From the NCBI GenBank assembly GCA_036365145.1, contig JAEOAD010000001.1, positions 100,723,501-100,787,500 of the forward strand: a DNA stretch of 64,000 nt, read 5' to 3'. Below the pieces are notes generated by a model, which saw nothing but the letters and a program-made list of their open reading frames with translations, was not told the origin of the DNA and did not search any database. The position numbers and the translations under genes are program-made. Shown one piece after another: positions 12,301 to 25,854 of the stretch (positions are counted from its first letter, which is position 1; each line of letters starts with the position of its first letter). This stretch comes from Orientallactaga sibirica. Lineage: Eukaryota > Chordata > Mammalia > Rodentia > Dipodidae.

Positions 12301-12881
12301 CATTTCCATCTATTTCCCCTTAATTGCAACGAACCATTTCCCTGTGAAAGAGATTAGCATACGTTATCTACAGCTGTCCCCTTCTTTTCCTATAAAGTTT
12401 CTTTCATTTACATTCTAATTAACTGGCTCCTTCTTAATGAGCTTCTTAAGGATTTTGAGGAAAGTTTTAATCCTATTTCTGTTATATCCAGAATACAAGG
12501 CATTATCACATGTTCTTGATATCATGCCTGAAACTCAGCACCAGCAAGAGTGGCACGTAATTAATAATCTTGAAAACAACACTGAACTCCGACAGGCCTC
12601 CCTGAACACAAGTGTGACCGGGGGAAGAGCTGCTCCTCGCTTATCGGCCTACTGTCTTTCCATAACCTCTCAATGCAGCTCTGCTCATGACTACTGTCCA
12701 GCATAAAAAATTCAAGACAGCACAGAGTCAGACAGGTAAACCTATAATCAAATATAGTGGCACCCAGTGTGGCAGCAGCAGTCACTCCTAAAGCTCCAGT
12801 TCAGCAATTCTTATGACAATCTGGGAAGCAAAGAACCATAGCTAGTCTCCCCACTTTGCATTTTAATGTAAAAATAAACTT
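9341..12881. other. Unique AT-rich region
   Basis: About 3.5 kb without a recognised repeat apart from an A17 run near 9463. Frames at 11660-11983 (minus, 107 codons) and 12437-12706 (plus, 89 codons) show no domain or signal peptide and no convincing splice context. I do not call them genes. The TTAATTAA-rich passages near 12040-12110 may be regulatory but nothing specific is seen. Confidence 0.5.
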
Positions 12882-13075
12882 GGGCTGGGGAGATGGCTTA
12901 GCAGCTAAAAGCACTTGCTTGCAAAGCCTGATGGCCTGCACTTTATTCCACAGTACTCATACATAGCTAGATGCACAAAGTGACACATGAGTCTGGAGTT
13001 TGTTTACAGAAGCAGGAGGTCCTGGCATTTCCATATTTTCATTCTCTTTCTCTTTCCTCTATATGTATCTAAATG
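12882..13075 (+). mobile_element. B2-like SINE, old and diverged
   Basis: The GGGCTGGGGAGATGGCTTAGCAG head and AGCTAGATGCACAAAGTG core are recognisable. The TC tract has decayed into a T-rich stretch, so the 3' end is uncertain. Confidence 0.78.
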
Positions 13076-13357
13076 TATTAATGTATTTGGCTATCTATAT
13101 CTCTTTACCATCTCCCCATCAATCTATCATCTAATTAATGTACTTATGTATAATATTAAATATATAATATAATGAATATGTACACACAAATCTAATTAAT
13201 CAAAAACGAAGGTTGTTTGAGTAAGATTCCAACTAAGGTCACTTTGAAGTGTGGTATCTCAGAGTATAGAATAATGCCATGGGATAAAGTAAAATTAGAA
13301 ATATTCATATTCCATTACCCGCATCTTGAATTTAATGTTGTAAACAGGGTATATCTA

Positions 13358-13716
13358 GTAGTGGTTTGGGTTTGGAATGTCTCCCTCAGGTTCATGCATT
13401 TGTATATTTGGTTCCCAGGTGATGATGCTATTTTAAATGGTCATAGAATCTTTAAGGCAGTATAGCCTTGCTGGAGGAAGTGAGTCATGGGTGTAGGTAA
13501 TAAGGTTTGATAGCTCAGGTCTATTTCCTGTCCATTCTTTATTCCCTGACTGCAGAGGAAATGTGACCAGGTGTGTCAGGTTGCTACTGCTATGTCCTTG
13601 CTCAGCATGATGAACTGTTTTCCTTTGAACTATAAATCAAAATAATTTCATAATACCTTCCTTATATTGCTTTTGTCAGGCATTTTGTCACAGTCATGAG
13701 AAAAGGAATTGATACA
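13358..13716 (+). mobile_element. MaLR-type LTR
   Basis: It starts TAGTGGTTTGGGTTTGGAATGTCTCCC. It contains TGCTGGAGGAAGTG and the TTTTGTCACAGTCATGAGAAAAGGAATTGATACA-type end shared by rodent MaLR LTRs. The product would be a non-coding LTR. Subfamily is not determined. Confidence 0.75.
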
Positions 13717-14411
13717 TTCATTAAATAAAACCCTGAAGATTTATACAGGTTCTTTTCCAGTCTGTAGATCCAGAAGAAATGCTAATTGTGTATCCTTGAG
13801 TTCTCTTCAAATAAAATTCAAATTTAGGCTATTTCTTAAAATGCTGCATCCTAGTTTGATAGTTTGTAGTTTTTAACTTCAGAGAATCTGTACAGCTAGG
13901 TTATTCTGCTAATGCTTTGAGATTCATAATAAAGTTATTAGTAAGGTAGTCTAGAATTTATAGGAAATTTGCAGTCCACTGTGTCACATGCCCAATTCCT
14001 ATTATCTTCAGCCAAGGGAGCATCTCTCATTGTGCCATTTGATAGGCCCCTAGTATAGCTGTGTATGTATACTTTTAGAGGTTCTATTGCTCACAAGGCA
14101 CTCATTCATTTTATGCCCTTCCATTTATTTTATGAAATACATACAAAGTATTGGGCATAGGACATATGTATGGGAGCCCAAGTTGTGATTAGAGTAGATG
14201 CTGCTATATGATTGCTAACAAGTCAGTGGAGCCAAATGGCTTCCCTAATCAAAAATATATCACCCATCATTTATTTCTCTATAATCTATTATTATCATCA
14301 TAATTTTACCAATATATTAATGGTTATGGAACAGTCCCTCTATTTTGGGACAGTAGGGAGAGTGCTGATCCCCTTTTGAAAGAAGGCAACCTGCAGGAAG
14401 AATGCTAAAGG

Positions 14412-14578
14412 AGTGTTGGAGAAATGGCTTAGCAGTTAAGGCATTTGCCTGCAAAGCCAAAGGATCCCTGTTCGATTCCCCAGGACCCATGTAAGCCAGA
14501 TGCACAAGGGGCCATGCATCTGGAGTTTGTTTGCAGTGGCTGGAGGCCCTGTTGTGCCCATTCTCTCTGTGTCTGCCT

Positions 14579-14635
<57 letters not shown>

Positions 14636-14667
14636 TTGCAAATAAATAAATAAAAATTTTAAAAAAA
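14412..14667 (+). mobile_element. B2-like SINE with expanded (TC)n
   Basis: The tRNA-like head (GTTGGAGAAATGGCTTAGCAG), the AAGGGGCCATGCATCTGGAG core and a pure TC run of about 50 bases at 14582-14633 are followed by GCTTGCAAATAAATAAATAAA. The target duplication is AAGAATGCTAAAGGAG / AAGAATGCTAAGGGAG. The TC run makes the open frames here low-complexity artefacts. Confidence 0.9.
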
Positions 14668-14894
14668 GAATGCTAAGGGAGTTTTCCTATCTTCAAAGTT
14701 GGTGTATTCCTCCATGGATTAACAAATTTGTAGCCCACCAGGTACTTGTTTAGGAAGAATAAAAAATGCAGGAAAGAGAGGGTCATTAGATTTGCAATGA
14801 GATTTTCTGTGATATCCCCTAGGCAATGTGGAGCAGGTCAAAGTCACTGAATGGAGTTTTGCATTGGTCCAATGTTTCCTTATTATGCCTTCTT

Positions 14895-15116
14895 TTTTTT
14901 CTTTTTTTGAGAGAGACAGAGAGAGAATGGGTGCACCAGCAGCCTCTCAGGCACTGTGAACAAACTCCAGATGCATGTGTCCCCTTGTGGGCATGTGTGC
15001 CACTGTGAATTTGCCTCACTTTTGCATCTGGCTAAACGTGGGAGCTGGAGAATTGATAGGGCATTCCTAGGCTTTGCAGGCAGGCACCTTAACCGCTAAG
15101 CCATCTCTCCAGCCCC
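14895..15116 (-). mobile_element. B2-like SINE, long subfamily
   Basis: It carries the extra internal block (plus strand CCCTTGTGGGCATGTGTGCC) that defines the long form. The target duplication ATGCCTTCTT lies at 14885-14894 and 15117-15126. Confidence 0.9.
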
Positions 15117-15316
15117 ATGCCTTCTTGTGTAGTGAGAATGTTTACTCTCTGTTGTTTGTTGGAAGTAGTTCTGTTTGGATTTTATGGGCACACAGTTAAG
15201 AGACATTGGACTTTTGAACAGTATTTGGAGTGGTAGATTATGAGGACATTGAAAGCTGGACTGAACACATTTTGCTTCATGGGATGATCATGATTTTATG
15301 GGAGCTAGGGGTGAAA

Positions 15317-15604
15317 TGTGATTGTTTGAACATCTAAGCCCCCATAGCTTCATGTGTTTTGAGTTAATCCACAGCTGATGAGAATTTGGTAGGTGGAGCC
15401 TTGAGAGAAGAGATGTGTCACTAGGGGAAGACCTTGAGGTTTATTAGCCAATGTCCAAGCCCAGTATTTAGATAAGTGACAGCTTCCTGCTTTTGCTATG
15501 CTTCTCCGGCCATGATAAAGTTTTCCCTCAAGAACGTAAGCCAAAACAAACCCTCTTCTCCCACAAGCAACTTTTTCCCCATCATTGAGAAACTAACTAC
15601 AACA
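15317..15604 (+). mobile_element. MaLR-type solo LTR
   Basis: It starts TGTGATTGTTTGAACATCTAA and contains GGTGGAGCCTTGAG. It ends with GAGAAACTAACTACAACA. This is the ordinary layout of rodent MaLR LTRs of about 300 bp. Confidence 0.75.
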
Positions 15605-17421
15605 TCCAAACTGGACTCAAACTTGTGATGCTCCTATCTTGGCCTCCATGTGTTGAAATTGAAGTCATGTGCTCTTGGTCCAGGTACCCATGGAAATTTT
15701 CAAAGTGAGAACACACACACAAACACACGCACACACACACACATTATAAGAGAGATAGTATATGTCCAGCATCAGAGGAAAATTAAGCCCAGAACGGTTA
15801 TGTTTTTCTCTAACATGTGACCAGCAGTAAAGCCAAAAAATTCAAACTCTTAATTAACAGTCCATTTCTATATATCTGGTCAATCAGTTTTTGGTGAGTG
15901 CCTTCCATGTTCCCAACATACATAATCTATGTAGAGAAAGAAAATGAAGTTAGCAGAAAATCCTTCACCAACCTAAAATGGTGTTGCACACATGCTTTTA
16001 CTGGATACTAATGGAAACACTAATCCTTAGGCCTGGAAGATCCTAACTCTATTTTATATGCGTCTAGTTCCTGGCCATTATATCAATTTTCTGATCTATA
16101 ATTAGTATAGAATGCCTTCTCACAGCAAGCACCACACTATAATAGTCATGCAGAAGACTTAAAAAATAACTTGAAATAACATGTTTTGTTAATTCTCTTC
16201 TTCTATATCTTACCTCCCCAATTACATAGAAGATTCTTTAATAATGATGACACTACTCTAATATTATTAATTTATTTCTTCTTAATATAGAATATTAGAG
16301 GAATGTTTTACAGAATAATGGGAGAAGTGTGGATAACATAAGTGTTATTAGTGATAAAATTCACAAATGAAAACCATATATTATTAATCTCATTACCAGG
16401 TAGAAGCTCTGATTTGGGTGCAGAAGATTAAATTTTAACTCAGAAATTGATTAAGAGAGCAAGTTATAACTACCACAAACCCCAAATTTATACTATTTAT
16501 AACATGCATGTTAAGCTACTGTGCTTGGACTTTAGGAGGAAACGAAGGAGCCAAAAACAATGCTAATGAACTCTACAACTAGTGTGTCTTGTTGACACTC
16601 TGTGCTCTGCTAGGCTCATTAAAATGTTTCTCATTTAGATATTTTAACAATGTTGCATCATTCCTGGGTTGTTGCAGCTTAAAGAAGTCTCTAATCTTGG
16701 AAAATGCTTATTATAATGAAAGGTCATTGTCACTCCTACAGAAAGACTGTTCAGGAAGTCAATTAGCACAGGCTTAACCCATAAAGACATTCAATAACCC
16801 ATCCTCAATTCAATGCTTTGACAACTACCCCATGTTTACTTATATTTTCTTGATCTGAACTAGTTATTACTCATTGTGATATGGCCATTAGAATAATTTC
16901 CCTGTAGCCATTAAGATCCCCCAATCAAAGATGAATTTGGGGAGGAAGAAGCTAGGTGGTTATAGAACCTAGGGATGAAAAATCCAACCCAACATGTCAA
17001 ATACTCAAAAGTAAAAGGAACCTGCCTATGATATTACTTTGCACAATAACCTAAATAATTGCTGTGAGATACCACTGAGAGCAGCTTTATTGTAGCGTCT
17101 TCAAATGAAGCAGTGAATGCAGGTCCTCACTGTCTGGATCATTTTATCAAAAAAAAATATGTGAAGTTCTTTTGCAAATGATTGTTTGTGCTCAGTGATC
17201 TTGAAAAACATTTTATACTAAAATTAAACAAATAAATGAAAATACACTGACATTTTGAAGAACACACTTCAAAAAAAAACTTCCTAACGCATATGTGACT
17301 ATTTCACAAGGTTACATCAGCCACTCGATATAGCTCTAAATAAAGGGAATCCTCTGAAGTACATTACCTGTGAAACTCTATATAGAGAGAAGTCTTATTT
17401 AGAGTAGGTTGGTTCTAATCT
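15605..17421. other. Unique sequence with a short (CA)n
   Basis: An interrupted CA repeat lies at 15711-15743. The remainder shows no repeat family, gene or RNA that I can support. Confidence 0.5.
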
Positions 17422-17778
17422 TGCTATGGTTTGAATTTGAAATCCCCCCCCATATGCTCATAGATTGTAATACTTGGTTTCATGTTGGTGGTCCTATTTG
17501 GGAGGTTGTGGAGCCTTCAAGAGATAAGGGCAGGCTGACGGAAGTTAGGTGTGAGTAGAACCAGGCTTATGGGTAATAGCCTGCCCCTTAAGTAGTGATA
17601 TTTAAGGCTCAAGTCTCTCTCACCTTCCCATCTGCCACTAGAATGTGGCTTCAAGCTCCCACACCAAGGCTGGAGCCCTAGCTGCTATGGCTACCCCACA
17701 AAGAAACTTTCTTGCCAAGAGTTGCTTCTTATTTGATATTGGATCACAATGGTGAGAAAGAAACCAGTACAAATAGTA
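17422..17778 (+). mobile_element. MaLR-type LTR
   Basis: It starts TGCTATGGTTTGAATTTGAAATCCCC. It has a GGGAGGTTGTGGAGCC box and ends near GAGAAAGAAACCAGTACA, matching rodent/mammalian MaLR LTR structure. The minus-strand 65-codon frame is not a gene. Confidence 0.75.
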
Positions 17779-18019
17779 AAAAAGCATTGCTCTCCCTGTT
17801 GTTAAAGCAAGCGTTAAGAGTTTTCTGCCTTTCAAAGACTTGATTGACTCTTACTCACTCATCATTTTTCAAATAAAAAGCTATCATTTCCCCTCTTGAT
17901 GTTTAGACCATTCCATTACCAAGTTTCTAAATTTCCCATCACTTGATTTCTAAAATATGCATACCTAAATTCTTCTCATTATTTAAGACCAATACCAAAT
18001 CCTACTTTCTGTATTTGTG

Positions 18020-18053
<34 letters not shown>

Positions 18054-19739
18054 ACAAGTCTGTCTTTTGGCACATTCAACCATAATACACTCAACCAATA
18101 TCTACTATCTAACCAATATCTAATATCTAAGTCTCAATTCAACAGATTAATGCTTTGATAAAAGTACCTACTTGTGCTATATCATCTCTATTATCTCTAT
18201 TTCTTCTTAAAATTTATAGCATTTGTTGTATATTGTTTCGTATAATGTTATGGTTTTCCATAAATACATGATTCTTGAGAAGAGGATGACTTTTAAGTTA
18301 GTGGAGCTGGTACTAACTCAAATCTCAACCAATAACAAATCCATGATTCTTGAGAAATATCATTTAGCTCCCCCAATATAGCTTTTTGTCTTAAAATATC
18401 GACATAGTAATGCATGAATCATCCAGTAATTTTGAAAAATGTTAAGTAAAACCTATACGTATACAGCCTTGGTAGGTTCAGTAGCCACAAATACCATTCT
18501 CCTCCTTTTCCATTCGGATTATAATAATCTGAAGGCAGCAAACTCCATAGCATCAAGCAGAATGATAAGCAAGTATTAGAAACAAAGTAAATGCTGAAAG
18601 TGTTGATGTGCTTTAGAGAAAAGTGGCAGTGGCAGATGCTTCAAGGACATGGAAAATTGAGAACAAGTGGAAGAGAGCATCCTATGTGTAAGGTGAGATG
18701 GGAGTGATTCAGTTCACAGACACCAAGAATTCAGATAAGAACTGACTTCATTTTTTATCAAAGTCCAGCTCTTCCTACAACATTCTTAGATCTAGCTCTG
18801 ACCTGCCTTTTATCTTCTGAGTGTGTGTAGAGAAAACATGTTAAAACCAAAGCCAGTGGCCAGAATGCCTTTCCAAACCCAAGTATATTAGCACATGAGT
18901 CTACCTACTTGGACTCAATCTTTATAGGTCTGTGTCTTGCCAGCATATCTTCTTCTCAGGAGAAAAGGGTAAAATTAGATATGATTTAACATTTATTTCT
19001 AAATCTAATTTAGAAAAATTTAAATACATTTTGAAACTGTTAGGTATTAACTGTGGTCATGTAGTAGGCTTAGGAATATAGGTCTAGAAATGTCAGGCAT
19101 AATGAAAATTTTAATTGGATTTTATTCTCCAGGTGAGTTTTCACATCCAAATAAAGTTGTGTCACAGCCAAATTCTCAACTAAGCAAGAAATCAAACAGA
19201 ATATTGTTCTACAAAGAACAAGACAAGGGGAGATCATGTAAGAGAATGTTCCAGGTGCATATCCTCTGCAAAACATACTGAGACCTTTCTCTTATGATAG
19301 AATCTTTTCTGTGTCCATGGAAGAAACCAGATGTTCCAGAGGGAAGCTCTTAAGGAAGTTATTATGTCATTTATAAACCAGATTCACTTCTTTTTGTGTC
19401 TTACTTTCTTCAGTCCCGCCAAGTAAGTGAGTTCCACTCCATTAAATCCTTACCTGCTTCCTCAGCAAAAAATGGTGAAAATGATCACAGACCATTTACC
19501 CATGACAGTAAGAGTAACAATCACTGAACACAGATTCTTTCCATGAGAAGAACTAAGATCAAAAGTTCATAGCATTTTAGAGATCACTGTCATAACCACA
19601 CCTGGCACTTAAATGGTACTTTCTAAAATGAACCATTCCATGAATCAGCAATAAGTATGCTTTCCCTAATTTCATTCTTCCCTTCCATCAAGCTACTTTT
19701 CATCTTTTAATGCATTTGTCAAGCACTTTTTTATGTGTT
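17779..19739. other. Unique sequence with (CA)n at 18023-18050
   Basis: A 28-base CA microsatellite lies at 18023-18050. Overlapping 63- and 68-codon frames near 19070-19281 on opposite strands show no domain. No gene is supported. Confidence 0.5.
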
Positions 19740-20125
19740 ATATATATATGTAGGATGTATGTAGTTTTTGTAGTATATACATGTGTGCAGGACAATACAG
19801 CATCCCATGTGATCACTTGAGATGACCAGTGGGCTCACCTTCAGAGGCCAGTAAAGAACGTTGGATATCCCCTCCATCACTCACGCACCTGTGTGTTCCT
19901 TGCCATAGAGTCTCTTATGGATTCCATAGCGTAACATTTGGTTGCAAGTCCCAGTTATTCTCTAGTCTCCACTCCCTAGAGAAATGGGGTTACAGATGTG
20001 TGTGGCCACACACAGCAGTTTATGTGAGTTCTGAAAATTGGAATGTGGATGGTTTCAAGTTCATGTAGGATCTCATGTTAGCCCAGAAGGTGCTATTAAC
20101 TACTGAACCATCTCTCTAACTCATG
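19740..20125 (-). mobile_element. Degraded B4-like composite SINE (tentative)
   Basis: A TATA/TGTG-rich start leads into GGACAATACAGCATCCCATGTG, an ATGGGGTTACAGATGTGTGTGGCCAC box of B1-like origin and a terminal GAACCATCTCTCTAACTCATGC. The last part is the reverse complement of a tRNA-SINE head. The same arrangement is seen at 61985-62335. The family name is inferred. Confidence 0.5.
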
Positions 20126-20460
20126 CACTCTAAATATTCATTGATGAACTGAACATGGACTGCCTCTGGTCTCAAAAACTGGAGAATGTAATCAAGCAAT
20201 TGAGAATATAACCCGTGGCAAGAAATAAATGGAAAAGAAAGATTGGGTGGTAAGGTATTCCAGAACAAAGAAAATTCAATTCACATAATGCTTGTGCTAT
20301 CCTAAAAGATGCCGATGATTAGAATCCTTATCCTCCCTTTTTAGGTGAAAAAAAAACTAGACTTAGAGACAAACCAATCTGCTTTCCTTTACATAACTCC
20401 ACTCTATCACAAAAAAGAAAGAAAGAAAAAAAGAAAACACACATCACAATTAATTCTGGA

Positions 20461-20612
20461 CCTGGGAAAATGGCTTAGCCTTTAAAGACAAGTGCATGCA
20501 AAGACTGATGGCCTGGGATAGATTCCCCAGTACCCACAAAAAAGCCAGATGCATGGAATGATGCATGCATATAGAATTATCTTAAATAAGTAAAAATATA
20601 TTTTAAAACTAA
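20461..20612 (+). mobile_element. B2-like SINE, truncated and diverged
   Basis: CCTGGGAAAATGGCTTAGCC, a degenerate B box (ATAGATTCCCC) and AGCCAGATGCATGG are visible. The TC tract is lost. Confidence 0.72.
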
Positions 20613-22160
20613 TGCTAAGACAACTAGAAGATAGTATCTAGTTTTGCCTGCTTCTATCTTATTAAAAGATCCAGTGCTGATCCACCCTAATTTATGAGTT
20701 TTAAATCAGAAGAGTTTATTTACTCCAACCTAATCTTATTATTTCAACATCAAACATTCATATTCTGGAAGGCAACATATTTTCCTCTTCTCCAGATTCT
20801 ACATTATTACACTTTTCTGCCAGAGGAACAATTATCCATCCCATAAATAGATCAATATTTGCTCACACTGTGGCTGATGAGGTCCGATCTCTAGTGCCCC
20901 GTCTGTACAATGGCACCAAGCCCATCCCCAGAGACCAATATGATCATTTCTTTAGTTCTCAGTTCCAAAGATGAGGAAATAACCTCAGCAATACAAATCA
21001 GTGTACTGAGTTAAGATGCAGTGGATAGGGGTGAGCAAGTCTCTGAAGCCCTGGTTCTTGTCTTCTATTATGGTTCATTACAATTTTCTGCTCTGTTTTT
21101 AGTTATAGTTATAGCTAGATATTTCAAGTACTTTGTGACAAAGAACTCAGACATCTCTTTATTTATTATTTTTTTAATATAGAACCTTCCTGGTTAAAGA
21201 AGAAATACCTTTCCAAGATGGTTCCATCTTCTGCTGCCAGATGCTTCATCTCTGGGACAAACTCATTCAGATGCAGCAGTGGTACAGCTATGGTGGTGCA
21301 TACCTGTGGAAATATGCAGAACGTTCTTGATTTCCCAAACAGGGCTCATCTGAAAAAGTTCTGGTATAGCCAGCCATTCCTCACACTTTGCTATTATTTC
21401 TATGTTATTCTGGCTAAAATGATATCTGAATTTGAAGATTTGTTTATGTTATCTGAGCCTACTTATACAACCTAATGACCAACTTATATTAGTTTTCATG
21501 GAATAGATTGAAAGTGGACATATAATTTTACCACTGATGTCAGAACAAAGAAAGGAGTCTTAAAAAACAAATTTTTTAATGAAAATGTATCAATGTGGCC
21601 CATATGTTCCAGATATTATTTTCCTGATAATGAGAAGTGACACCCTGGATATTATTTTAATTTTTAAATTTTCATATACTATTTTTTACCTTTTAAGATA
21701 AACTACAAACAATGACCAAAGATAAGTGATATTCAGAATGAAATAAAAACACAAAGGAATTCCATAAAATATTTATCTGCAGTAAAGCAGGGCTTGCTGG
21801 TATCTGATCATAAAGAAACAGGAAGAGGACATTTAGTTGTTTATATACTCCCTATGATATTACCCTCTTTCTTTTTGACTTTTTTATTTTAAGCTCCAAC
21901 TAATAACAGTGAAAAGAACCTGAAGAGGTCTATACTTTTATGCTGCAAAAATATGCAATGATGGATTATACTAAGCATTTCACAATGACTAAATGTTTTA
22001 TTGACTAGGATTCACTAATATGACAATTTATTAATGAGCCTGAAGGTTGATTTTTTTAAAAATGAATAATCACAGTTGTTCCACATGATTGGTGGGGAGA
22101 ATAAAAAAGGCAGGAATCATAGAGCACCTAGCCAATGTCTTTTGTGATGATTGAGTAAAA
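20613..22160. other. Unique sequence
   Basis: An 85-codon frame at 21218-21475 (plus) has no recognisable motif. The surroundings show no promoter or poly-A context that would support it. Confidence 0.45.
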
Positions 22161-22790
22161 GAGAACCTGTATTGTGTGGAAAAGTTTTCCCCTGAGGAGA
22201 CACATATCTAGTCATCCAAGAAAGGGCACAGACTACAGACCAGAGTACAAATGCACCAAAAGCAGTTCTGGTGAAAAAATGAGTTTAATTGGGTTATTTA
22301 CAAAGCAGAGTGAGGGGTTACTTACAGGAACATGGGGTCCCCAAGGCAGCCACAACATCAAAAAGTCTCATGCCATCATGGGTGAGGACCTCCTACCCAC
22401 AACTGCTTTGGTGGTGGTCTCAGGGTGAGACCTCAGGGAGAGACCCGGAAGCAGCTGGAATACTGAGAAGTCTTATTCAGTCATGAACACCAACCTCCCC
22501 ATGGCTTCTTAGGTGGAGCACATTGTCCCTTCATCTGTCTCCCTGCATATCCTCTAGCCCTGAGCCCTCAAGCATCATTGCATGGAGCTTGTACAAGGGG
22601 TTTATGAGATCTCAGGTGGGGTGGTCTGATGACCTTCCCCACAGGCTTCCTTCTGTGGTGGAATGTCCACAGGCCCAGTTTGGTGAGTGTGTGATGTGTT
22701 GTCCAAGCTGCTTTTGATGATGCTGGTAATAGCTGTTTACTACTTTCAATTTGGAGGCATTTGCCATACAACAGCCTGGAACTTAGGACC
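22161..22790. other. Possible unclassified old repeat
   Basis: Sequence such as GTTATTTACAAAGCAGAG and GGAACATGGGGTCCCCAAGGCAGCCACA resembles repeat sequence I recall from rodent genomes, but I cannot name the family. Several overlapping 62-84 codon frames are present on both strands, none with a domain. Confidence 0.3.
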
Positions 22791-24537
22791 TACTCAACTC
22801 AGCGCTTTACCCCATGGTTGAGGATTTACAGAGTTCTATGAAAATCCCTTTTAGCTTTGTTCTGTATAATCTAATGCTGGCATGTGAGAAACATATGACG
22901 GTCAGTCTCCAGGATGTATAGCATCTGATTTCTCTCAGCCTTTGAAAATCTTGTGCACACCTTTGTCTACTTTTACGTATATAGTTGGAAAACATTATAT
23001 ACTAGCAGGCTTCTCCCTTGAATCCATGATGGTCAGTCTTAACCAAACCAAAATTTGCTAGCTAAATCTATGTAAGATCTTCTTTAACCTATACTGTAAA
23101 GAGCCATTGACACATCATTTGAATCAGCTCTAGAGAAGCAATGGATACATTTGCTATTCCCCTCCCAATGACACAGTCTGATGACATCATCTGAGCTGCA
23201 GTTTGAGAAGAGAATTGAGTTGCAGGAAATGACTAAAGTGTCTGGAAGGAGACAAATGATGAGTGATATTACTGTTTCTATCTGCTGAGCCCCTTCTTCA
23301 TCAGAACACTTACTCTTTATTACCTCAACAGGCTGATTTACAAGAACATAAATTACTATATCTTGGAAATTTGTCAATATGATCCTGTAATAATAAAATA
23401 TTCTTATTCGTGCAGGTGCTTCTGTAAACATGACAGCAGCTTTTACTTGGGAAAGAAAGAATATGGAGAATGATAGCTGACCGCTTCTTGTAACATGCAG
23501 AGAAATATCACTGCACCTCTTTTCTCACTTACAGGAAAGTTAATTAACCTTCAGTGCAGAAATTACAGGGAATAGTAAAATGGATGGATGTAGAATTTAT
23601 ATTAAAGTAACAGGAAATTTGAAGCTATTCTTAACATGTGAAGCTTTAACAAAAAATATATAAAGGAGAACTTTCACTGAATAACTATAAGAAAATAAAT
23701 AGCTTTAAATTAAACAGCAGTGTTTTCAGGTATGAAACAAATGTATGGAATAAGGGAAAATTCTATATAACCATCCCTTTTTAAGAAGCAAAATAAAAGA
23801 GCCTGGATTTTGCTTCTTCCCCATCATCTTCACTGTGGCCTTCATTATCTACACATAACCATCTTTGGCCCACCTTGAACACAGCTGAAAAGTGGTAATG
23901 GCTCCTGGTAGGTCACTGAAAGACAGTGTTTTGACTGAGGAAAACAGGCATGCTGCACTTATTTCCATGCAACTCTTGTTCCTATTCATTGGGGTGTCTG
24001 CTCAGTTTTAAGTGCTCCCTCACCACAGTAGTCTTGTATATTTGTATGCTCAGACATGCTAGCCCATCAAAGTTGGACCACAGGTACAACATGATTTGCT
24101 TGATTATTTAATGATATCCTCCAATTGAAATTTAGAAATTTCCTGAAAGCCAGACTCTGCAATGTTCAGTTATGGATTTGAGTCATAGTCATTTTCTGCC
24201 ACTCTGCTATTCTAGCAGGAATGGAAGTGTGTTTATAGAGAGAGATGGAGGCAGATTAGCTGAGACAAGAAAAAGTGAGGGATGGTGAGGAGTTATTCCA
24301 TGCTTTCTCTAGTGTTTTATTTTCCTCCATCCAGCCTCTTTGGGGTGAGATTCTGGGTCTCCCTTGTGGCTGGTCAAAGGGAAGCTGCCTAGAAAAAAAA
24401 TCACTGCACACACAGACCACAAGTTAGCTAGTGCTTCTAGAATTTTCCTTGCCTTTTTCAAGAACCTTTGTATTAGTGGTCCTGGCCTGTTTAAATTATT
24501 TGTCTGGACACTGTTTTGTCAACTCTATCCTTTTGGC

Positions 24538-24540
<3 letters not shown>
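22791..24540. other. Unique sequence
   Basis: The longest frame is 115 codons on the minus strand at 23084-23431. It has no recognisable motif and no supporting context. No repeat family is identified. Confidence 0.45.

Positions 24541-24580
<40 letters not shown>
24541..24580. repeat. (GA)n microsatellite
   Basis: Twenty uninterrupted GA units, not attached to a recognisable SINE. Confidence 0.97.
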
Positions 24581-24583
<3 letters not shown>

Positions 24584-24824
24584 TCAAACTTCAATTAAGG
24601 TATCAGTGCAGCTTCCATCGGTTCTGATCTGAGGGTTCAACGTATAAACTGATGCTCTATTTCTGACAAACTATTAGTCTCACCATCTTCCTTTCTGGCC
24701 AAGTTTAAGAATGAGCAAAAGATGAACATATGGGCTACCTTCCCAAAGCCCCCACTCTCCACTTCTTGCTCATGCCCACTCTTCACTGAATAATATGACT
24801 AATGCTTAAAATAGCTATAACAAG

Positions 24825-24985
24825 TATTATAATACATATTTCCATTTTATGAGAGAGAAATATCTCACAGCAGTTAAGTAATGGGAAAAATGCCAAGTGT
24901 CTGGTAATTGAACAAATTGAAACCTTAAATCAAAATAATCTGAATTCAGAATCCAAAACTCTTGTCAATGAAGTGTCCAAGTGCT
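24825..24985 (-). mobile_element. MIR-like ancient SINE (tentative)
   Basis: CATTTTATGAGAGAGAAATATC and CAGTTAAGTAATG follow the MIR reverse-complement pattern (TTTTACAGATGAGGAAACTGAGG, then TTAAGTGACTTG), with considerable decay. Confidence 0.5.
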
Positions 24986-25544
24986 TTATCCCCTTCCTAC
25001 TACATGGGGTAGCAATGTCACATCCTTTGCTTAACCATATGGCTAGTGAGGTAAATGTACCTCCTTCCATGCTAAAATATGTAATGTTTTTTGAGTAGTC
25101 TCCATAAACGAAGGCAAAAGGCTCTCAGTCCCTTGCAGACATTAGCTCATATGTTGGGTAGAAAGCTTAAAGATTAAAGTATCTATTAGAGTCTAAATAG
25201 ACATGCATCTATTCTAGATTATTGTCCTTTGTTTGTTTCCCAACCTGATATTGTTATTTAATCTCACCTAGGTAACACAAATTTACCCAGATTTATTTGA
25301 GCAAATGCTCACAAATGCACCACAAATGAGATCTCACAGAAATAGTTAAAGTGAAGTTGGAGAGTAGGATGCCTTAAGGTCTGAGTACAGGATCTGAAGA
25401 AAGGCTTAAGATAGAATTTTTTGAAAGATTCATCATTAGTTAAAGCCTTCCCTCAAGATTTTCATGTCACTTCCAATTCAACTAATTGTCACAATCAGAA
25501 TGAGCACTTCCCATACGACAAATCCCATGTTAACCATGATACAC

Positions 25545-25700
25545 ACATTATTAAGTTTAATAGCAATATAAGTCTAGATGGGAGATAATAATGACATTTT
25601 TAAGATGTGAGAACTGAGTTTCATAATGGATTAGAAAATTACCATCACAGGTTTTGTATGTACCAAACCTGGTTACTATTCCAAAAGCTACAAGACATTT
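25545..25700 (-). mobile_element. MIR-like ancient SINE
   Basis: TTAATAGCAATATAAG, then GATGTGAGAACTGAGTTTCATAATGG and ACCTGGTTACTATTC, is the reverse-complement MIR order. This family predates placental radiation, so the decay is expected. Confidence 0.55.
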
Positions 25701-25854
25701 GCTCTACTGTCACCAAGTTATTCCTTTCAAACTGAGGGTCATAATTTCATAAATCATCTAGATTGCTATGACTTTATTCCTTGTATCACCTTGCAAGATA
25801 TCTGTGAGATATGGCAAACCAGGTTGCTTATTCTTTTGGGAATGAGCAGGTCTA

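Noticed and set aside
14582..14633. Polypyrimidine tract as a splice acceptor or regulatory site
   Set aside because: It is the expanded TC tract of a SINE flanked by clear target duplications.
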